A DNA stretch of 64,000 nt from Torymus aiolomorphi (lineage: Eukaryota; Arthropoda; Insecta; Hymenoptera; Torymidae): assembly GCA_036365515.1 (NCBI GenBank), contig CM070873.1, positions 264,548,575 through 264,612,574 of the forward strand, written 5' to 3'. This document shows positions 47,266 through 58,584 of this stretch, piece after piece. Below the pieces are notes generated by a model. The model saw only the letters and a program-made list of their open reading frames with translations. It was not told the origin of the DNA and ran no database searches. The first letter of the stretch is position 1. Each line of letters begins with the position of its first letter. The position numbers and the translations under genes were made by a program.

Positions 47266-48256
47266 CAAATAATAAATCCAAACCAAAAAATAAATTAATT
47301 GTAATTTCAGATATTTAAAAATAAGTATTAAGTATTTTAAGTTGTATGCAATTATTGTATTAATTTGATACGTTTAAAATTGTATTTTATATTCATGTTT
47401 TTTAATAAAAAAATTATAAAAAATTTAAAATCATCATTTGTATATCATAAGCCTCTTATTGTAAGTAAAATAGTACATAAGTTATGAAATTAAAACTGAT
47501 TTCTATCCTGTTCCAAAATGGGGATATCGATTATAGAACGGGGAGACAATCTGTAAAAATGTCGTTCCATAATACGTACTTGGTGTCGGTTTGGTTTTTT
47601 AATTGTAATAATTACAATTCGTATTCAATTTGCTTTAAGGTCTCATTTTAATCTTTGATCTTTACCCCATCGATTGATATCCAAAAATTGTAAATATTAC
47701 TCCTGTACAATAGTTTTAATCTCAATCCAAACTCTAAACTAGCAAAAACTGTTCCATAAAGGGTACTTTTACCTTATATCAGTTCGAAATTTATAGACTA
47801 TTTTATATGCGATATAGGCAATACCTATGTAAAATTTCATCCAAATTATATGGTTAGTTTTTGAGATATTTGATATTTAAAATTTTGGTATTTCTGGAAA
47901 TGACTTTCTATTCGCACAATAACTAGAGTAAAATTTAATTACTTTAGAATTTGATGGAGATGTAGATTTGATGAAGGTGTAGAGTTTGTATATTATTTAT
48001 GACATGAATTGTTAGGGTAAAAGAATTAGTTTATAAATTTCTGAGATATTTGAAGTTAAAACTGTTAAAACTGTTTTAACAGTTCATAGCCCTCTTTTCA
48101 AATCGTAATTTTTCGGGAACGGTTTTATGTATATGTTACTAGAAAATGGAAATGACGCGCGCGTATCGTGCATGTGTTGTTTACTTCCTTTTGTTTTTTA
48201 TTGAGGTTAATTTACAACCAGCTCTTCAGAAACATGAAACTAGTCAGATACGCTGG
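47266..48256. other. Right end of the pogo-like element, then repeat DNA
   Basis: Up to 47774 this is 3' non-coding sequence of the transposon, including GGGGATATCG...GGGGAGACAATC. From 47777 on it is the dispersed repeat also seen at 36640-37010. 48140-48256 shows nothing recognisable. Confidence 0.45.
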
Positions 48257-48690
48257 CCAATTATTTTGAGTTTGAATTAATTTTTCGAATAATCGCCATT
48301 TGAAGTGGATATAGTAAGAATTACCCTTTCTCAATTTTGAGATAAAAATTTTAAAGTTGAAATGGTTATGGTTCATGGGCATATAATTTTATATACACTC
48401 ATTTTGCTTTTAGAAATTTATATAAATGTTTTTGTTACCTGCCACTGATATTTTTGTTTACACAATATTTTATTTGCTTTTGTTTTTTATGAAGATGGTG
48501 TAATACTCGTACTTTATCATTAATCCTGTTTTATCGGCTGAACATGTCAAAATCATTAATATTAAAAATAATTATTTGTGTCTTAAACAAATTGAATAAA
48601 ATAAGTGTGAAATAACAAAAAATTTAAATAATAAGAAAAAAAAATGAGATTTACAAATATTAATAAATTATTAAATCATTGAAAAAGTAA
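48257..48690. repeat. Duplicated segment, partner of 52524-53140
   Basis: TTTTTCGAATAATCGC, AGTAAGAATTACCCT, AAGATGGTGTAA and TTAAATCATTGAAAAA occur in the same order and direction at 52535-53135, at about 80-90% identity by eye. The pair brackets the foldback at 49029-52506. Confidence 0.6.
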
Positions 48691-49797
48691 ATTGGAATCG
48701 TCCAATGAGATGGCACGATTTTAAAATTGACTAGACACGTTCGGAAAAAATCAACTTCCCTCGGGTGTAAATAACTGGAGTAAAATTGTTGTAATTTTTT
48801 ATTTTTTGATAATGTGAGTAAATTTAAAATTTTACTCTGGTAAAACTGACCTCAAGAAATAATTAAATTTAAGGTAGTTGACCGCTCAATGCCGTCATAA
48901 AAATTACAATATCGGAAAAATTGTGCTGTAAGCATATTATGTAGGCATGTTCGGCAAGAATCAACTTCTGTCGGGTGTAAACTCATTTTTAAGAAAATTT
49001 AAAGAAAATCAATTTTCTGGTGAACTATCTCTATTGAAAAAAATCATGTGACTAATCATATGATTAATCCAGTGATTAATCACATGATTAATCATATGAT
49101 AAATCATGTGATCAATCATGTGATTAATCGTGTGGTTAATCATGTGATCAATCATATGATTAATCACATGATATTATCGACGGAAAAATCATGTGATTAA
49201 TCACATGATTAATCACATGATTGATCACATGAATTTTTCCAGAATCCAGGAATATGCTCTGCTGAATTTATAACTTAATTTATTTATTATCTAGCAGTTT
49301 ACCACTGCTATATTATAAATGAAAAATAATAGTTAAATGAAACATTTGCAATATAATATAATTATTTGTATATTACAGTTATTTAGATAATTAATTCAAT
49401 TGAAGATATAGACAATTTTATTGTTATTACAATTATAATGTTCCGACATAACTGAAGAATGGGACAAAATAAGAACTTCTAAATATATTCTGCCCTAATG
49501 AAAAGATGGGATATTTGGATTAGTGGGTATAGATGAGCAATTGATATACGATAAATGGGCCCTATGGGTTTTCCTTGCGGGTCCCATATGACTGATATAA
49601 AACTAGTTAACATTTCTTTTTCGGATTACAAACATTTTATTCGAATAATAATCAATATTACTTCTTATACTACTTTGATAAAAGTATATTTTTATTATAA
49701 ATTAAGGCTATAACTGTAAATAAACAATAAAGACACGCAACATACCTGTATATAGGAATAAGATTATTATAAATGATATTGTTATTAATGTAGAGAA

Positions 49798-50040
49798 ATG
49801 ATGTTTAAGGAGCCTCGTGCTCGCGCTACTCGACTCCGACCCGTGGTAGCAAATTCACACGAAGCCGGAGCCGAGCGCGCCCACGTGTACTCGATTTTGG
49901 CAGCTACCATGAACAGTTGCGACGACATCGGCGACAGCGCGAGGAGGCCACTACTTGGCGATGATGTTTCTATTAAAAAAAAAGAGAAGATATTTTACAT
50001 AAAGTCAGCTGCTCAAAATTTTAGAATTGTTTATGTTTAA
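49798..50040 (+). CDS. GC-rich ORF inside foldback, possible captured exon
   Basis: An 80-codon frame stands out for GC content in AT-rich DNA up to about 49970, then fades into AT-rich codons. An internal ATG at 49910 would give MNSCDDIGDSARRPLLGDD. That resembles the short cytosolic N-termini with an acidic dileucine sorting signal found on many lysosomal or endosomal membrane transporters. I cannot assign a family. It may be a first coding exon, with a weak donor GTTTCT at about 49967, caught between the element's inverted arms. It could equally be non-coding promoter DNA. Confidence 0.3.
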   Translation: MMFKEPRARATRLRPVVANSHEAGAERAHVYSILAATMNSCDDIGDSARRPLLGDDVSIKKKEKIFYIKSAAQNFRIVYV

Positions 50041-50249
50041 TTTGTGAGTTAACTAATATTTTTTATTCAACAAAATTTTTTCTGATTCTTTATTAAAAAC
50101 CATTTAAAATGAGCCCTGGAACGATATTAGCAAACATTTAAAATGATCCATTTGGAAAGTCTCAGATTCGCTACTTATTAGTATACCTTCATCTGAAAAA
50201 AAGAAAATAATAAGTACAGCAGAATATTTTTGATTGGACAAAATTTTTA

Positions 50250-51834
50250 CTGAATCTTTATTAAAATCCCTTTCAAATAAGCCCTGATCGATTTTCGCAA
50301 ACCCACGTGAAAAGAATTGTATATTTTTTTAATGTCAGTAGAAACCAATAATTGGTATTTTTGACAACCTGCTGGATTTGAGATCTTAATATTATTCATA
50401 TATCTTATGTCATTGATCTTGTCGCTGAATTTTCTCAAAGCATGAAAAATATATTAAACATCTATTTTCAACAATATTTTCAACAGGCATTTATACTTTC
50501 CTAAATTGTCAATGGGAGATGCTTACACTGTTAATACACTCTATTTGTAAACTTCATGTCTATTCGAAACTGAATTTTATAAGTAATCCATTATTATGTG
50601 TACCAAAGCTAAAAGTAAAATACTATAAAAAAGTTGCAATCAAATTAGTTGAAAGACAATTAAGAATTGTATATTTCAATGCGCATACAAATACTTCTTA
50701 CTGAATAATTTTCAAATAAAATATGGTGTTCTTATTAAGGCTTCGTTTCATGAATTTCATAAACTATGTAATCTACAAACTTATAACTCACTAAGATCCA
50801 TAATACAATTATTTAATTTTCAACTTAACACTGAATAGTTTATGAAATTTCATGAAGCGGAGGCTTAATAAGAAAACCATATTTTATTTGAAAATTATTG
50901 GTTATGGAGTATACGTCTGTGCATTTGAATTTGCAATTGCTAAATTGTCTTTCAACTACTTTATTGCAACTTTTTTATAGTTATTTACTTTTAGCTTTGG
51001 CACACGATAATATAGATTACTTATAAAATTGTTTCGAATAGATATGAAAATTACAAATATAGTTAAGCGTCTCCTATTGAAAATTTAGGACAGTAAATAA
51101 AAATATTATTACTTATAAGCCAGTAAAAAATATTGTTGAAAATAAATATTTAATATATTTTTCATGCTTTGAAAAAATCAGCTACAAGATCCATGACATG
51201 AGATATATGAATAATATTAAAATATCAAATCCAGCAGGTTGTCGAAAAAGCCCTGATCGATGTTCGCAAACCCACTTGAAAAGAATTGTATATTTTTTTA
51301 ATGTCAGTAGAAACTAATAATTGGTATTTTTGACAACCTGCTGGATTTGAGATCTTAATATTATTCATATATCTTATGTCATGGATCTTGTCGCTGAATT
51401 TTCTCAAAGCATGAAAAATATATTAAACATCTATTTTCAACAATATTTTCAACAGGCATTTATACTTTCCTAAATTGTCAATGGGAGACGCTTACACTGT
51501 TAATACACTCTATTTGTAAACTTCATATCTATTCGAAACTGAATTTTATAAGTAATCTATTATTATGTGTACCAAAGCTAAAAGTAAAATACTATAAAAA
51601 AGTTGCAATCAAATTAGTTGAAAGACAATTAAGAATTGTATATTCCAATGCGCATACAAATACTTCTTACTCAATAATTTTCAAATAAAATATGGTGTTC
51701 TTATTAAGGCTTCGTTTCATGAATTTCATAAACTATGTAATCTACAAACTTATAACTCATTAAGATCCATAATACAATTATTTAATTTTCAATTTACGCT
51801 GAATAGTTTATGAAATTTCATGAAGCAAAGGCTT
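50250..51834. repeat. Forward-reverse-forward triplicated segment
   Basis: 50250-50870 and 51247-51834 are direct copies (ATGTCAGTAGAAACYAATAA, ATGGGAGAYGCTTACACTG). 50885-51240 is an inverted, slightly shorter copy. The open frames at 50247 and 51225 on the minus strand are the same chance frame in the two direct copies. Confidence 0.8.
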
Positions 51835-52523
51835 AATTTATAATAAAAATATACTTTTATCGAAGTAGTATAAGAAGTAATATTGATTATTATTCGAATA
51901 AAATGTTTGTAATCCGAAAAAAAATGTTAACTAGTTTTATATCAGTCACATGGGACCCGCAAGGAAAACCCATAGGGCCCATTTATCGTACATCAATTGC
52001 TCATCTATACCCACTAATCCAAATATCCCATCTTTTCATTAGGGCAGAATATATTTAGAAGTTCTTATTTTGTCCCATTCTTCAGTTATGTCGGAACATT
52101 ATAATTGTAATAACAATAAAATTGTCTATATCTTCAATTGAATTAATTATCTAAATAACTGTAATATACAAATAATTATATTATATTGCAAATGTTTCAT
52201 TTAACTATTATTTTTCATTTATAATATAGTAGTGGTAAACTGCTAGATAATAAATAAATTAAGTTATAAATTCAGCAGAGCATATTCCTGGATTCTGGAA
52301 AAATTCATGTGATCAATCATGTGATTAATCATGTGATTAATCACATGATTTTTCCGTCGATAATATCATGTGATTAATCATATGATTGATCACATGATTA
52401 ACCACATGATTAATCACGTTTGATCACATGATTTATCATATGATTAATCATGTGATTAATCACTGGATTAATCATATGATTAGTCACATAATTTTTTTCA
52501 ATAGGGTACCTTAAATTATATTT

Positions 52524-53140
52524 GAATTTGAACTAATTTTTCGAATAATCGCGATTTAAGAAGTGAATATAGTAAGAATTACCCTCACTCAATTTTGAGG
52601 TAAATATTTTAAAGTTTAAACGTTTATGGTTCACGGGAATATAATTATACGTACACTCATTTTGCCTTTACAAAGTTATGTAAATGTTTTTATTGGCTGT
52701 CACTGATATTTACATAATATTTTATTTGCTGTTTTTTTTATTAAGATGGTGTAAGAAATGATAAAATCAACAATCAACGATATTTTATTGAAAATAAAAG
52801 AAGAGGATGACGAAAATCATAACGGACCATTAAAAAACTAAAAATTAGAAGTGTAATTTCAATTTTTATAATATGTACACAATTATTTATAATAAAGATA
52901 CAGAATTATTGAATAATAATATATTTATAATGTAAAAAATGGAGTTATTATATATGATTTTGAAAATGTGAGTAAGTTGGTTTCAGGGTAGATAGCAATT
53001 TTTTAATTTTATATTTTAATATATTACCTTTTTTTTTTTAAATAAAGTAAGTGTCAAGTAACAAATAATTTCAATAATAAGAAGAAACTATGCAATTTTT
53101 TAAATATTAATGAATTATTAAATCATTGAAAAAAAGTCTA
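52524..53140. repeat. Duplicated segment, partner of 48257-48690
   Basis: Direct-orientation copy of the sequence left of the 3.5-kb foldback. See the 48257 entry for shared landmarks. Confidence 0.6.
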
Positions 53141-53475
53141 ATAAATAAACATATTTTCTCTGTCTTAAAAGAATAATGACGGAAATGTGAAGCCAAAATA
53201 AAACCTTTGCGATTGGTCAAGTCCGTTTAAATGGAACCCGCGATTAGTCGGCAGTGACGTTAGCTATTAGCTTAAGATCTTAACTGATTCGTCCAAATAA
53301 AACCCATATAATTTAAAATTATGAAATATTTAAACTAAAGATGTAAGTTATAATAGTACTTAATTCCCATCGCTACTGTGGCCACTTCATAGATTTGAAA
53401 AGTTATTTTGTATTTATGTGTTATAATTTTGTTAGTTTTAACCCAATTCACCATAAACGTAAAAAAACTTATATC

Positions 53476-53545
53476 CGGTAATCATTTATTTAAATAAATG
53501 ATTACTTGATGAGGCTAGAAAACTAACTAGCGAAACGTTGTGGCT
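53476..53545 (+). other. Hammerhead-ribozyme-like core (speculative)
   Basis: TTGATGAG (53505-53512), then stem GCTAG...CTAGC (53513-53517 and 53527-53531, 9-nt loop), then GAAAC (53532-53536). This is the order and spacing of a hammerhead catalytic core. It deviates at C3 (T here), and no clear UH cleavage site with paired helices was found. A perfect 14-bp hairpin (53477-53504) abuts it. It lies in the segment inserted in Helitron H3. Probably a decayed ribozyme or chance. Confidence 0.25.
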
Positions 53546-53631
53546 TTTTTAAAAATGGAAAGTTAGTGTTTTTTTTGTGTACCTGGGTTGATCCTCATCA
53601 TCGTTTCTTATCATTGTGTATTAATGACTTA

Positions 53632-54337
53632 CAAGGGGAGCACTAGGGATGCGGGTCCTGGATTTGACTAAAACTGTAGGAGGTACTTCTTTATGACAAA
53701 TAAAAAGACACGTGTTTCGGGGTTTTTCTGAATGGGCCTTTTGTTCCGAGACCCAAGCTATGTTATGTCTAAAATGACCAATTTTTGATAAAAATTTGGC
53801 CTCTTTCTTTGGTTATAGCTTTTTGAATATTTCTGTTATGTAAATGGGCTACAGAGTTTATAAAAGAAGGCAAAAGAATCTTTAATTTAAGCTGTGTTTC
53901 ATTAAAAAATGTCAATTTTTATAAAAGTTATAGGCTATTAACAATAGAGTAAGAAGATAGCTTAAAATACCACCCGTTAAATGCTTCAAAAAAATGAGAA
54001 AATTTTAGTGATTTTCTTACTCTATTTTTAATAGCCTATAACTTTTTTAAAAATCGACATTTTTTAATGAGACACAGCTTAAATTAAAACTTTTTTTGCC
54101 TTCTTTTATAAACTCTCTAGCCCATTTATATGACAGAAATATTCAGAAAGCTATAGCCAAAGAAAGAGACCACATTTTTATCAAAAAATGTTCATTTTAG
54201 ACATAAAATAGCTTGGATCTCGGAACGAAAGGCCCATTCAGAAAAATCCCGTGACACGTGTCTCATTATTTGTGGTAAAGAAGTACCTCCTGCAGTTTTA
54301 GCCAAATCCAGGACCCTCATCCCTGGTGTTCCCCTTG
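53632..54337. mobile_element. 706-bp foldback element, CAAGGGGARCACYAGGGATG termini, TSD TTA
   Basis: The arms are inverted for over 300 bp each. TTA flanks both ends (53629-53631 and 54338-54340). The sister Helitron H4 lacks it and reads TTAATGACTTAGAGTTTAAC at the same point, confirming the insertion. A 3-bp TTA/TWA target suggests PIF/Harbinger, but there is no transposase. Confidence 0.78.
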
Positions 54338-54652
54338 TTAGTTTAACATTGTATAACAAAAAAGTATTATTATTTTGTCTGTAGTTAATAATGAAGGACT
54401 ATGAAAACTGTTCTGAATACGGTTAAATTTCTAACTTCGATATTTTTGTATTTTAGGAATAAACTAAAATAAATATAAATACAATCCAAGTTTTAATAGA
54501 AAATATTGGATGAATTTGTGTATGTTAAAAAATAAAATGAATTTTAAATTCATAATATTTCAATATTAATTGTATAAGAGGTGAACGCAGCGCGCTTGAA
54601 CTGGCTAGTATATTTAAAAGATATATTATACATATGGGAACGATACATTAAT

Positions 54653-54687
54653 TTGGAGGAATCTACGTGCCAATGAATTGGCAGCGG
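54653..54687 (+). mobile_element. Detached Helentron-like 3' end
   Basis: GGAGGAATCTACGTGCCAAT, then GAATTGGCAGCGG and TTT. It matches the 3' terminus of the insertion at 14828-16551. The matching 5' part was not found nearby. Confidence 0.5.
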
Positions 54688-54689
54688 TT

Positions 54690-55545
54690 TAATTTGTTTC
54701 TCCACTTCATTTTTACCCCTTTTTACTACTTCATCTAAACTATCCCTTCATTTATTTAACTTTTCATTTTGGAGCATATACACATCGTCCGTGATTTATA
54801 AATATCATAGACATGCAACTGCTCATTTTTTTGTAAGAATATACGAATGGAACGGAACGGCAGGGCTAAGCTTCAGCGCAGTGGCAGCACGGTGCTGCAC
54901 GGGGCGGCGCAGCGCTTATGTACATTCACCCTTATGCCGCCATACGCTATCTCATTTACCTCTCAATCCTCTCATTTTCATAAGCTAAACTGTCAGACGT
55001 CAGCCTGTCAGTAAGTATAATGTATAAGTAATCCAAGCTTATTCTGCCAAAGATTTCTTTGATAACACCCCTTTTCGCTTTCCCAAACACTTAAAAAATT
55101 GTTCCCTAAATTATGCACTAGCTGCGTTCACATTTAAAAGATATATTTAAATTTATAAATCTGTTTATTTATTTTTTTAAATAACATATTAAGATAATCG
55201 GTGTAAAAATCATATTTTTACAGTTAGTTTTAAAATTGTATTACCTAACTACACGTTATTTAACAATACATTATGTACAAGTTCATGTAATTTTAAAATA
55301 CCTATAGCGGTTTTAGAATCGTGATATTCACCGTCAAAGTTGTATGGCAAACATTCAACTGCAGGCATGCACTAAATGTAACGTTTTTGAAGTTATTTTG
55401 AAAAATCTTTTTGGAGTCTTTTAAAAAAATCAATACGTTGAACGGAATATCTTGATAAACAAAATGAGAAACGGGAAGGAGAAGCTAACGGTTCCAGCCG
55501 AAAGTCATTGTAATCTAAAAAGTGCCAGTGTCCGGCGGGTACATA
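54690..55545. other. Non-coding DNA with repeat fragments
   Basis: 54855-54945 is a GC-rich fragment ending in the inverse of GGGTGAATGTACATAAGCG (family of 32561 and 35611). 54946-55545 is AT-rich with no gene seen. Confidence 0.4.
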
Positions 55546-56046
55546 TCTTCTCTCTCTCTTAAAAGAATGATGACGGAAATGTGAAGCCGAAATAAAACCT
55601 TTGCGATTGGTCAAATCCGTTTAAATGGAACCCGTGATTGGTCTGCAGTGACGTTAACTATTAGCTTAAGGTCTTAACTGATTCGTCCAAATAAAACCCA
55701 TATAATTTGAAATTATGAAATATTTAAACTAAAGATATAAGTTATAAATTGTATTAATGACTTAGAGTTTAACATTGTATAACAAAGAAGTATTATTATT
55801 TTGTCTGTAGTTAATAATGAAGGACTATGAAAACTGTTCTGAATACGGTTAAATTTCTAACCTTGAAGTTTTTGTATTTTAGGAATAAACTAAAATAAAT
55901 ATAAATACAATCCAAGTTTTAATAGAAAATATTGGATGAATTAGTTTATGTTAAAAAATAAAATGAATTTTAAATTCATAATATTTCAATATTAGCTCTA
56001 TAACAGGTGAAGCGAAGATCGCGCGCAGCACGCTTGAACTGGCTAG
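55546..56046 (+). mobile_element. Non-autonomous Helitron (copy H4, intact outline)
   Basis: 5' TCTTCTCTCTCTCTTAAAAG, 3' GC-rich stem then GAACTGG-CTAG (ending 56046) followed by T. About 500 bp, non-coding. It is the cleanest copy here and serves as the reference for insertions in H3. Confidence 0.72.
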
Positions 56047-56164
56047 TAGGTATCATAGACACAAGAGAGATAGACTGCGGGTGTAGGTTAGTGAGAGTGG
56101 CACCTGTTGAGAGAGAGACAGATGCATAGATGGTATATGTAATAGAAGGTATGCTGTCTCTCTC

Positions 56165-56700
56165 TAACGCATGTGCGCGAACATGGTTAGGGACTCGCCA
56201 CAAATGGGACCGTGCCGTCGCCGCCCGGGTGCCGGTGCCATTAGCGTGCCGAGCGCTTTTCGAATCGGAGTGCGCCGTCTAAGAGTATTGCTTCCGTGCT
56301 CCAAGCCCTTTTGGAGATGTGAGTTTGCCATCTGCAATCTGTTTATGACGAAAAAAATCAAGCATAGCCTGGATTGCTCCGAAATATTCTGCAGGTAAAA
56401 TCATTGTTAAATTATTGTATATTTTGTTAATGTCAACATTATGTTAGTTTTACGGTGTTATAACACCTTTTTTTTTGTTTAATACTGTTTAATAATATGC
56501 TTGATTTTTTTCGTCATAAATAAAGATTGCAGATGGCAAACTCACATGTCCAAAAGGGCTTGGAGCACGGAAGCAATACTCTTAGACGCCGCACTCCGAT
56601 TCGAAAAGCGCTCGGCACGCTATGGCACCGACACCCGGGCGGCGACGGCACGGTCCTATTTGTGGCGAGTCCCTTAGGCTTTGGCCACATATGTGAATAC
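56165..56700. repeat. Foldback with ~195-bp GC-rich arms
   Basis: 56165-56360 and 56498-56700 are inverted copies (AAGCCCTTTTGGAGATGTGAG, GGTGCCGGTGCC-type sequence). They surround a 130-bp AT-rich centre. The mirror-image open frames (CSKPFW.CEFAICNL) on both strands arise from the palindrome. Confidence 0.75.
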
Positions 56701-56704
56701 GCTT

Positions 56705-57862
56705 GCGCATGAATGCGTAGGCTGTGACTCCAATAGAGTACAGAGTTCTGTTTCGCGTGCTGTACGAGTGCTGTTTCGCGTGCCATGTCGTGGCAGCACG
56801 CGTGTGGAACGTTTAGTATTTATATCTAGTGTAGAAAGGTCTCGCCAGTTATCCTCTGCGCATGTGCGCACCGCCAGCTGATTTTAAAGAAAAAGTGAAC
56901 TTATTTATTAATAATAAATTATTTACAAAATTACAATGTATATTTAATACTTTTATTATGTATAATATCATTACATTTCAATATATATTTATGTTTACTT
57001 TTGCAAAAATAAAGAAATACTAAAAAATTTATATTTATTATTATTAAAAAAAGGCATAGAAATAAATTGATAATGCATTTGAAATTTTTAAAATTTATTT
57101 CAATAGCAAATATAAAAAGTTATACATTAGTAAATATTAGTAAAACATTAGTAAAACATTAGTAAAATATTAGGTATTAATACCTACGGAAAAATATTAT
57201 ACGATATAGAATTATAAAATTCACTTATACAAGATACAAAATTACAAGCAAAAGGCAGCAATGGTAGTATTTCACAAAATTTAATAAAGAATAATAAAAA
57301 GCATTTTTTTTTTTACGATTGAATTTAATTATATTCACTCGTTGGAGTACTTAAAATTCATAAAATTTGAAAAAGGAATCTAAAAACATTCTTATTAAAC
57401 TTAAAAAAATTACTAATACAAGATGAAAAATTAGAATCATTATTTTTTAATGTTTTTTAAAAATTTTCATTATTTTTAGAAAAGCTAGGCCTTTTCTTTG
57501 TTTAGGTAACATATTAAAAATCATTATAATGATGTTGATTCTGGCTGTTTTCATGTTAACATTTTCAACCTGCATTTTTGATAAGGCTTTCAATTCGATA
57601 TTCGATGGCTGTTTCCTCTTCCTTTTCTTAGAAGTTTTAGTATAAATATTTTTGTCAGAACTTAACATAGCTACATTTCTCCGAGATCAACTGGCGGTGC
57701 GCACATGCGCAGAGGATAACTGGCGAGACCTTTCTACACTATAAGATATAAATACTAAACGTCCCACACACGTGCTGCCACGACATGGCACGCGAAACAG
57801 CACTCGTACAGCACGCGAAACAGCACTCTGTACTCTATTGGAGTCACAGCCGTACGACGCAG
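56705..57862. mobile_element. TIR element with ~170-bp inverted ends
   Basis: 56705-56885 (GCTGTGACTCCAATAGAGTA) recurs inverted at 57680-57862. The 800 bp between is AT-rich. A minus-strand frame at 57447-57668 (Lys/Asn-rich) has no recognisable domain. TSD undetermined. Sequence outside the left end (56680-56700) recurs inverted near 58030-58055, so this element is nested in a larger palindrome. Confidence 0.65.
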
Positions 57863-57895
57863 CGGAATCACTAGACGGCCTAAGCGAAACTCGCT

Positions 57896-57994
57896 AGTGC
57901 CAACTGTACAGGAAAGTCATTATGACTTCGTGAACCCTCTAATAGAAGTTCCTCACGAAACAAATAGTGACTTTCCTGCAAAGTTGGCATTACA
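57896..57994. repeat. Hairpin repeat
   Basis: GTGCCAACTGTACAGGAAAG pairs with its inverse near 57970-57994. Small and non-coding. Confidence 0.6.
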
Positions 57995-58099
57995 AAGTTT
58001 TCCTAGTGACTCCACTGCGCTATACGGATTCGTACGCAAGCGTATTCACATATGTGGCCCTTCCCTTAGAGGTGCTACAAGGGTTGGTTTTACGACACG

Positions 58100-58580
58100 G
58101 TGAAGAGGTTTCATACCGTATAATACCAAAATCAGTATAATACGCCAAATTTGTCATAAACTGCGATATTATACTACAAATGGTATTATACCAAAAATGC
58201 CTCATACTATAGTATTATACTGGTAGTATACTACTGTGTATGATATGATCTGTGACGTATAATACCCAAAAATTCTCATAATCAGCAGAATTGAATTTTG
58301 AATCTATAATTAAAACTCGTTTAATTAAGAATTAAATTTTTAATCTTTCCTTAAACAAGCGGTTAATTGGAGATTGCATTTTTAATTCTTAATTAAACGA
58401 GTTTTAATTAAAAATTCAAAACTTATTTATTCAATAAAACATGACCAATTAAATATTTTTAGAACCGTGCCTCCTGCATGATATTTTGACAAAAATTAAA
58501 TAATGCATAAAATATGCACTTTTTAGAAAAATGCATTACTCTTATTTTACACGCGTATGGGATGAAAAAAAAGGGGGGAA
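58100..58580. other. TATAATAC-word region and AT hairpin, no gene
   Basis: GTATAATACCA-like words recur at 58115-58275. 58290-58430 folds into a hairpin (AACTCGTTTAATTAAGAATT). No coding frame. Confidence 0.5.
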
Positions 58581-58584
58581 AATG

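Larger units (their letters stand above)
37019..47774 (+). mobile_element. Pogo-like TA-target transposon, split by nested insertions
   Basis: The ends AGGTAAAAGTACCC and its exact inverse (47761-47774) extend imperfectly to about 30 bp (TTATGGAACAG). They are bounded by TA (37017-37018 and 47775-47776). About 1.2 kb on the left and 0.7 kb on the right belong to this element; the middle 8.8 kb is another element. Coding remnants include a pipsqueak-type helix-turn-helix, which pogo/Tigger transposases carry. Confidence 0.75.
49029..52506. mobile_element. 3.5-kb foldback element, CCCTATTG terminus, CATGTGATTAATCAC words
   Basis: Arms of about 680 bp (49029-49708 and 51835-52506) are inverted. 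The outer 220 bp of each is an array of CATGTGATTAATCACATGAT words. The right end reads CCCTATTGAAAAAAATTATG inward; the left end is slightly decayed (CTCTATTG). Between the arms lie a GC-rich open frame (49798-50040) and a forward/reverse/forward repeat set (50250-51834). No transposase. The word is almost the same as in the 2391-3829 element, so the two are probably related. Confidence 0.75.
53156..54608 (+). mobile_element. Non-autonomous Helitron (copy H3) with two insertions
   Basis: 5' TCTCTGTCTTAAAAGAAT; the body matches H4 (GCCAAAATAAAACCTTTGCG, GGACTATGAAAACTGTTCTG). The 3' part is GCAGCGCGCTTGAACTGG then CTAG (54605-54608) followed by T. Compared with H4 it carries extra DNA at about 53353-53618 and a foldback at 53632-54337. 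Confidence 0.72.

Noticed and set aside
56171..56786. Similar 75-90-codon frames on both strands
   Set aside because: They are the same sequence read from the two arms of a palindrome; no homology to a protein is apparent.
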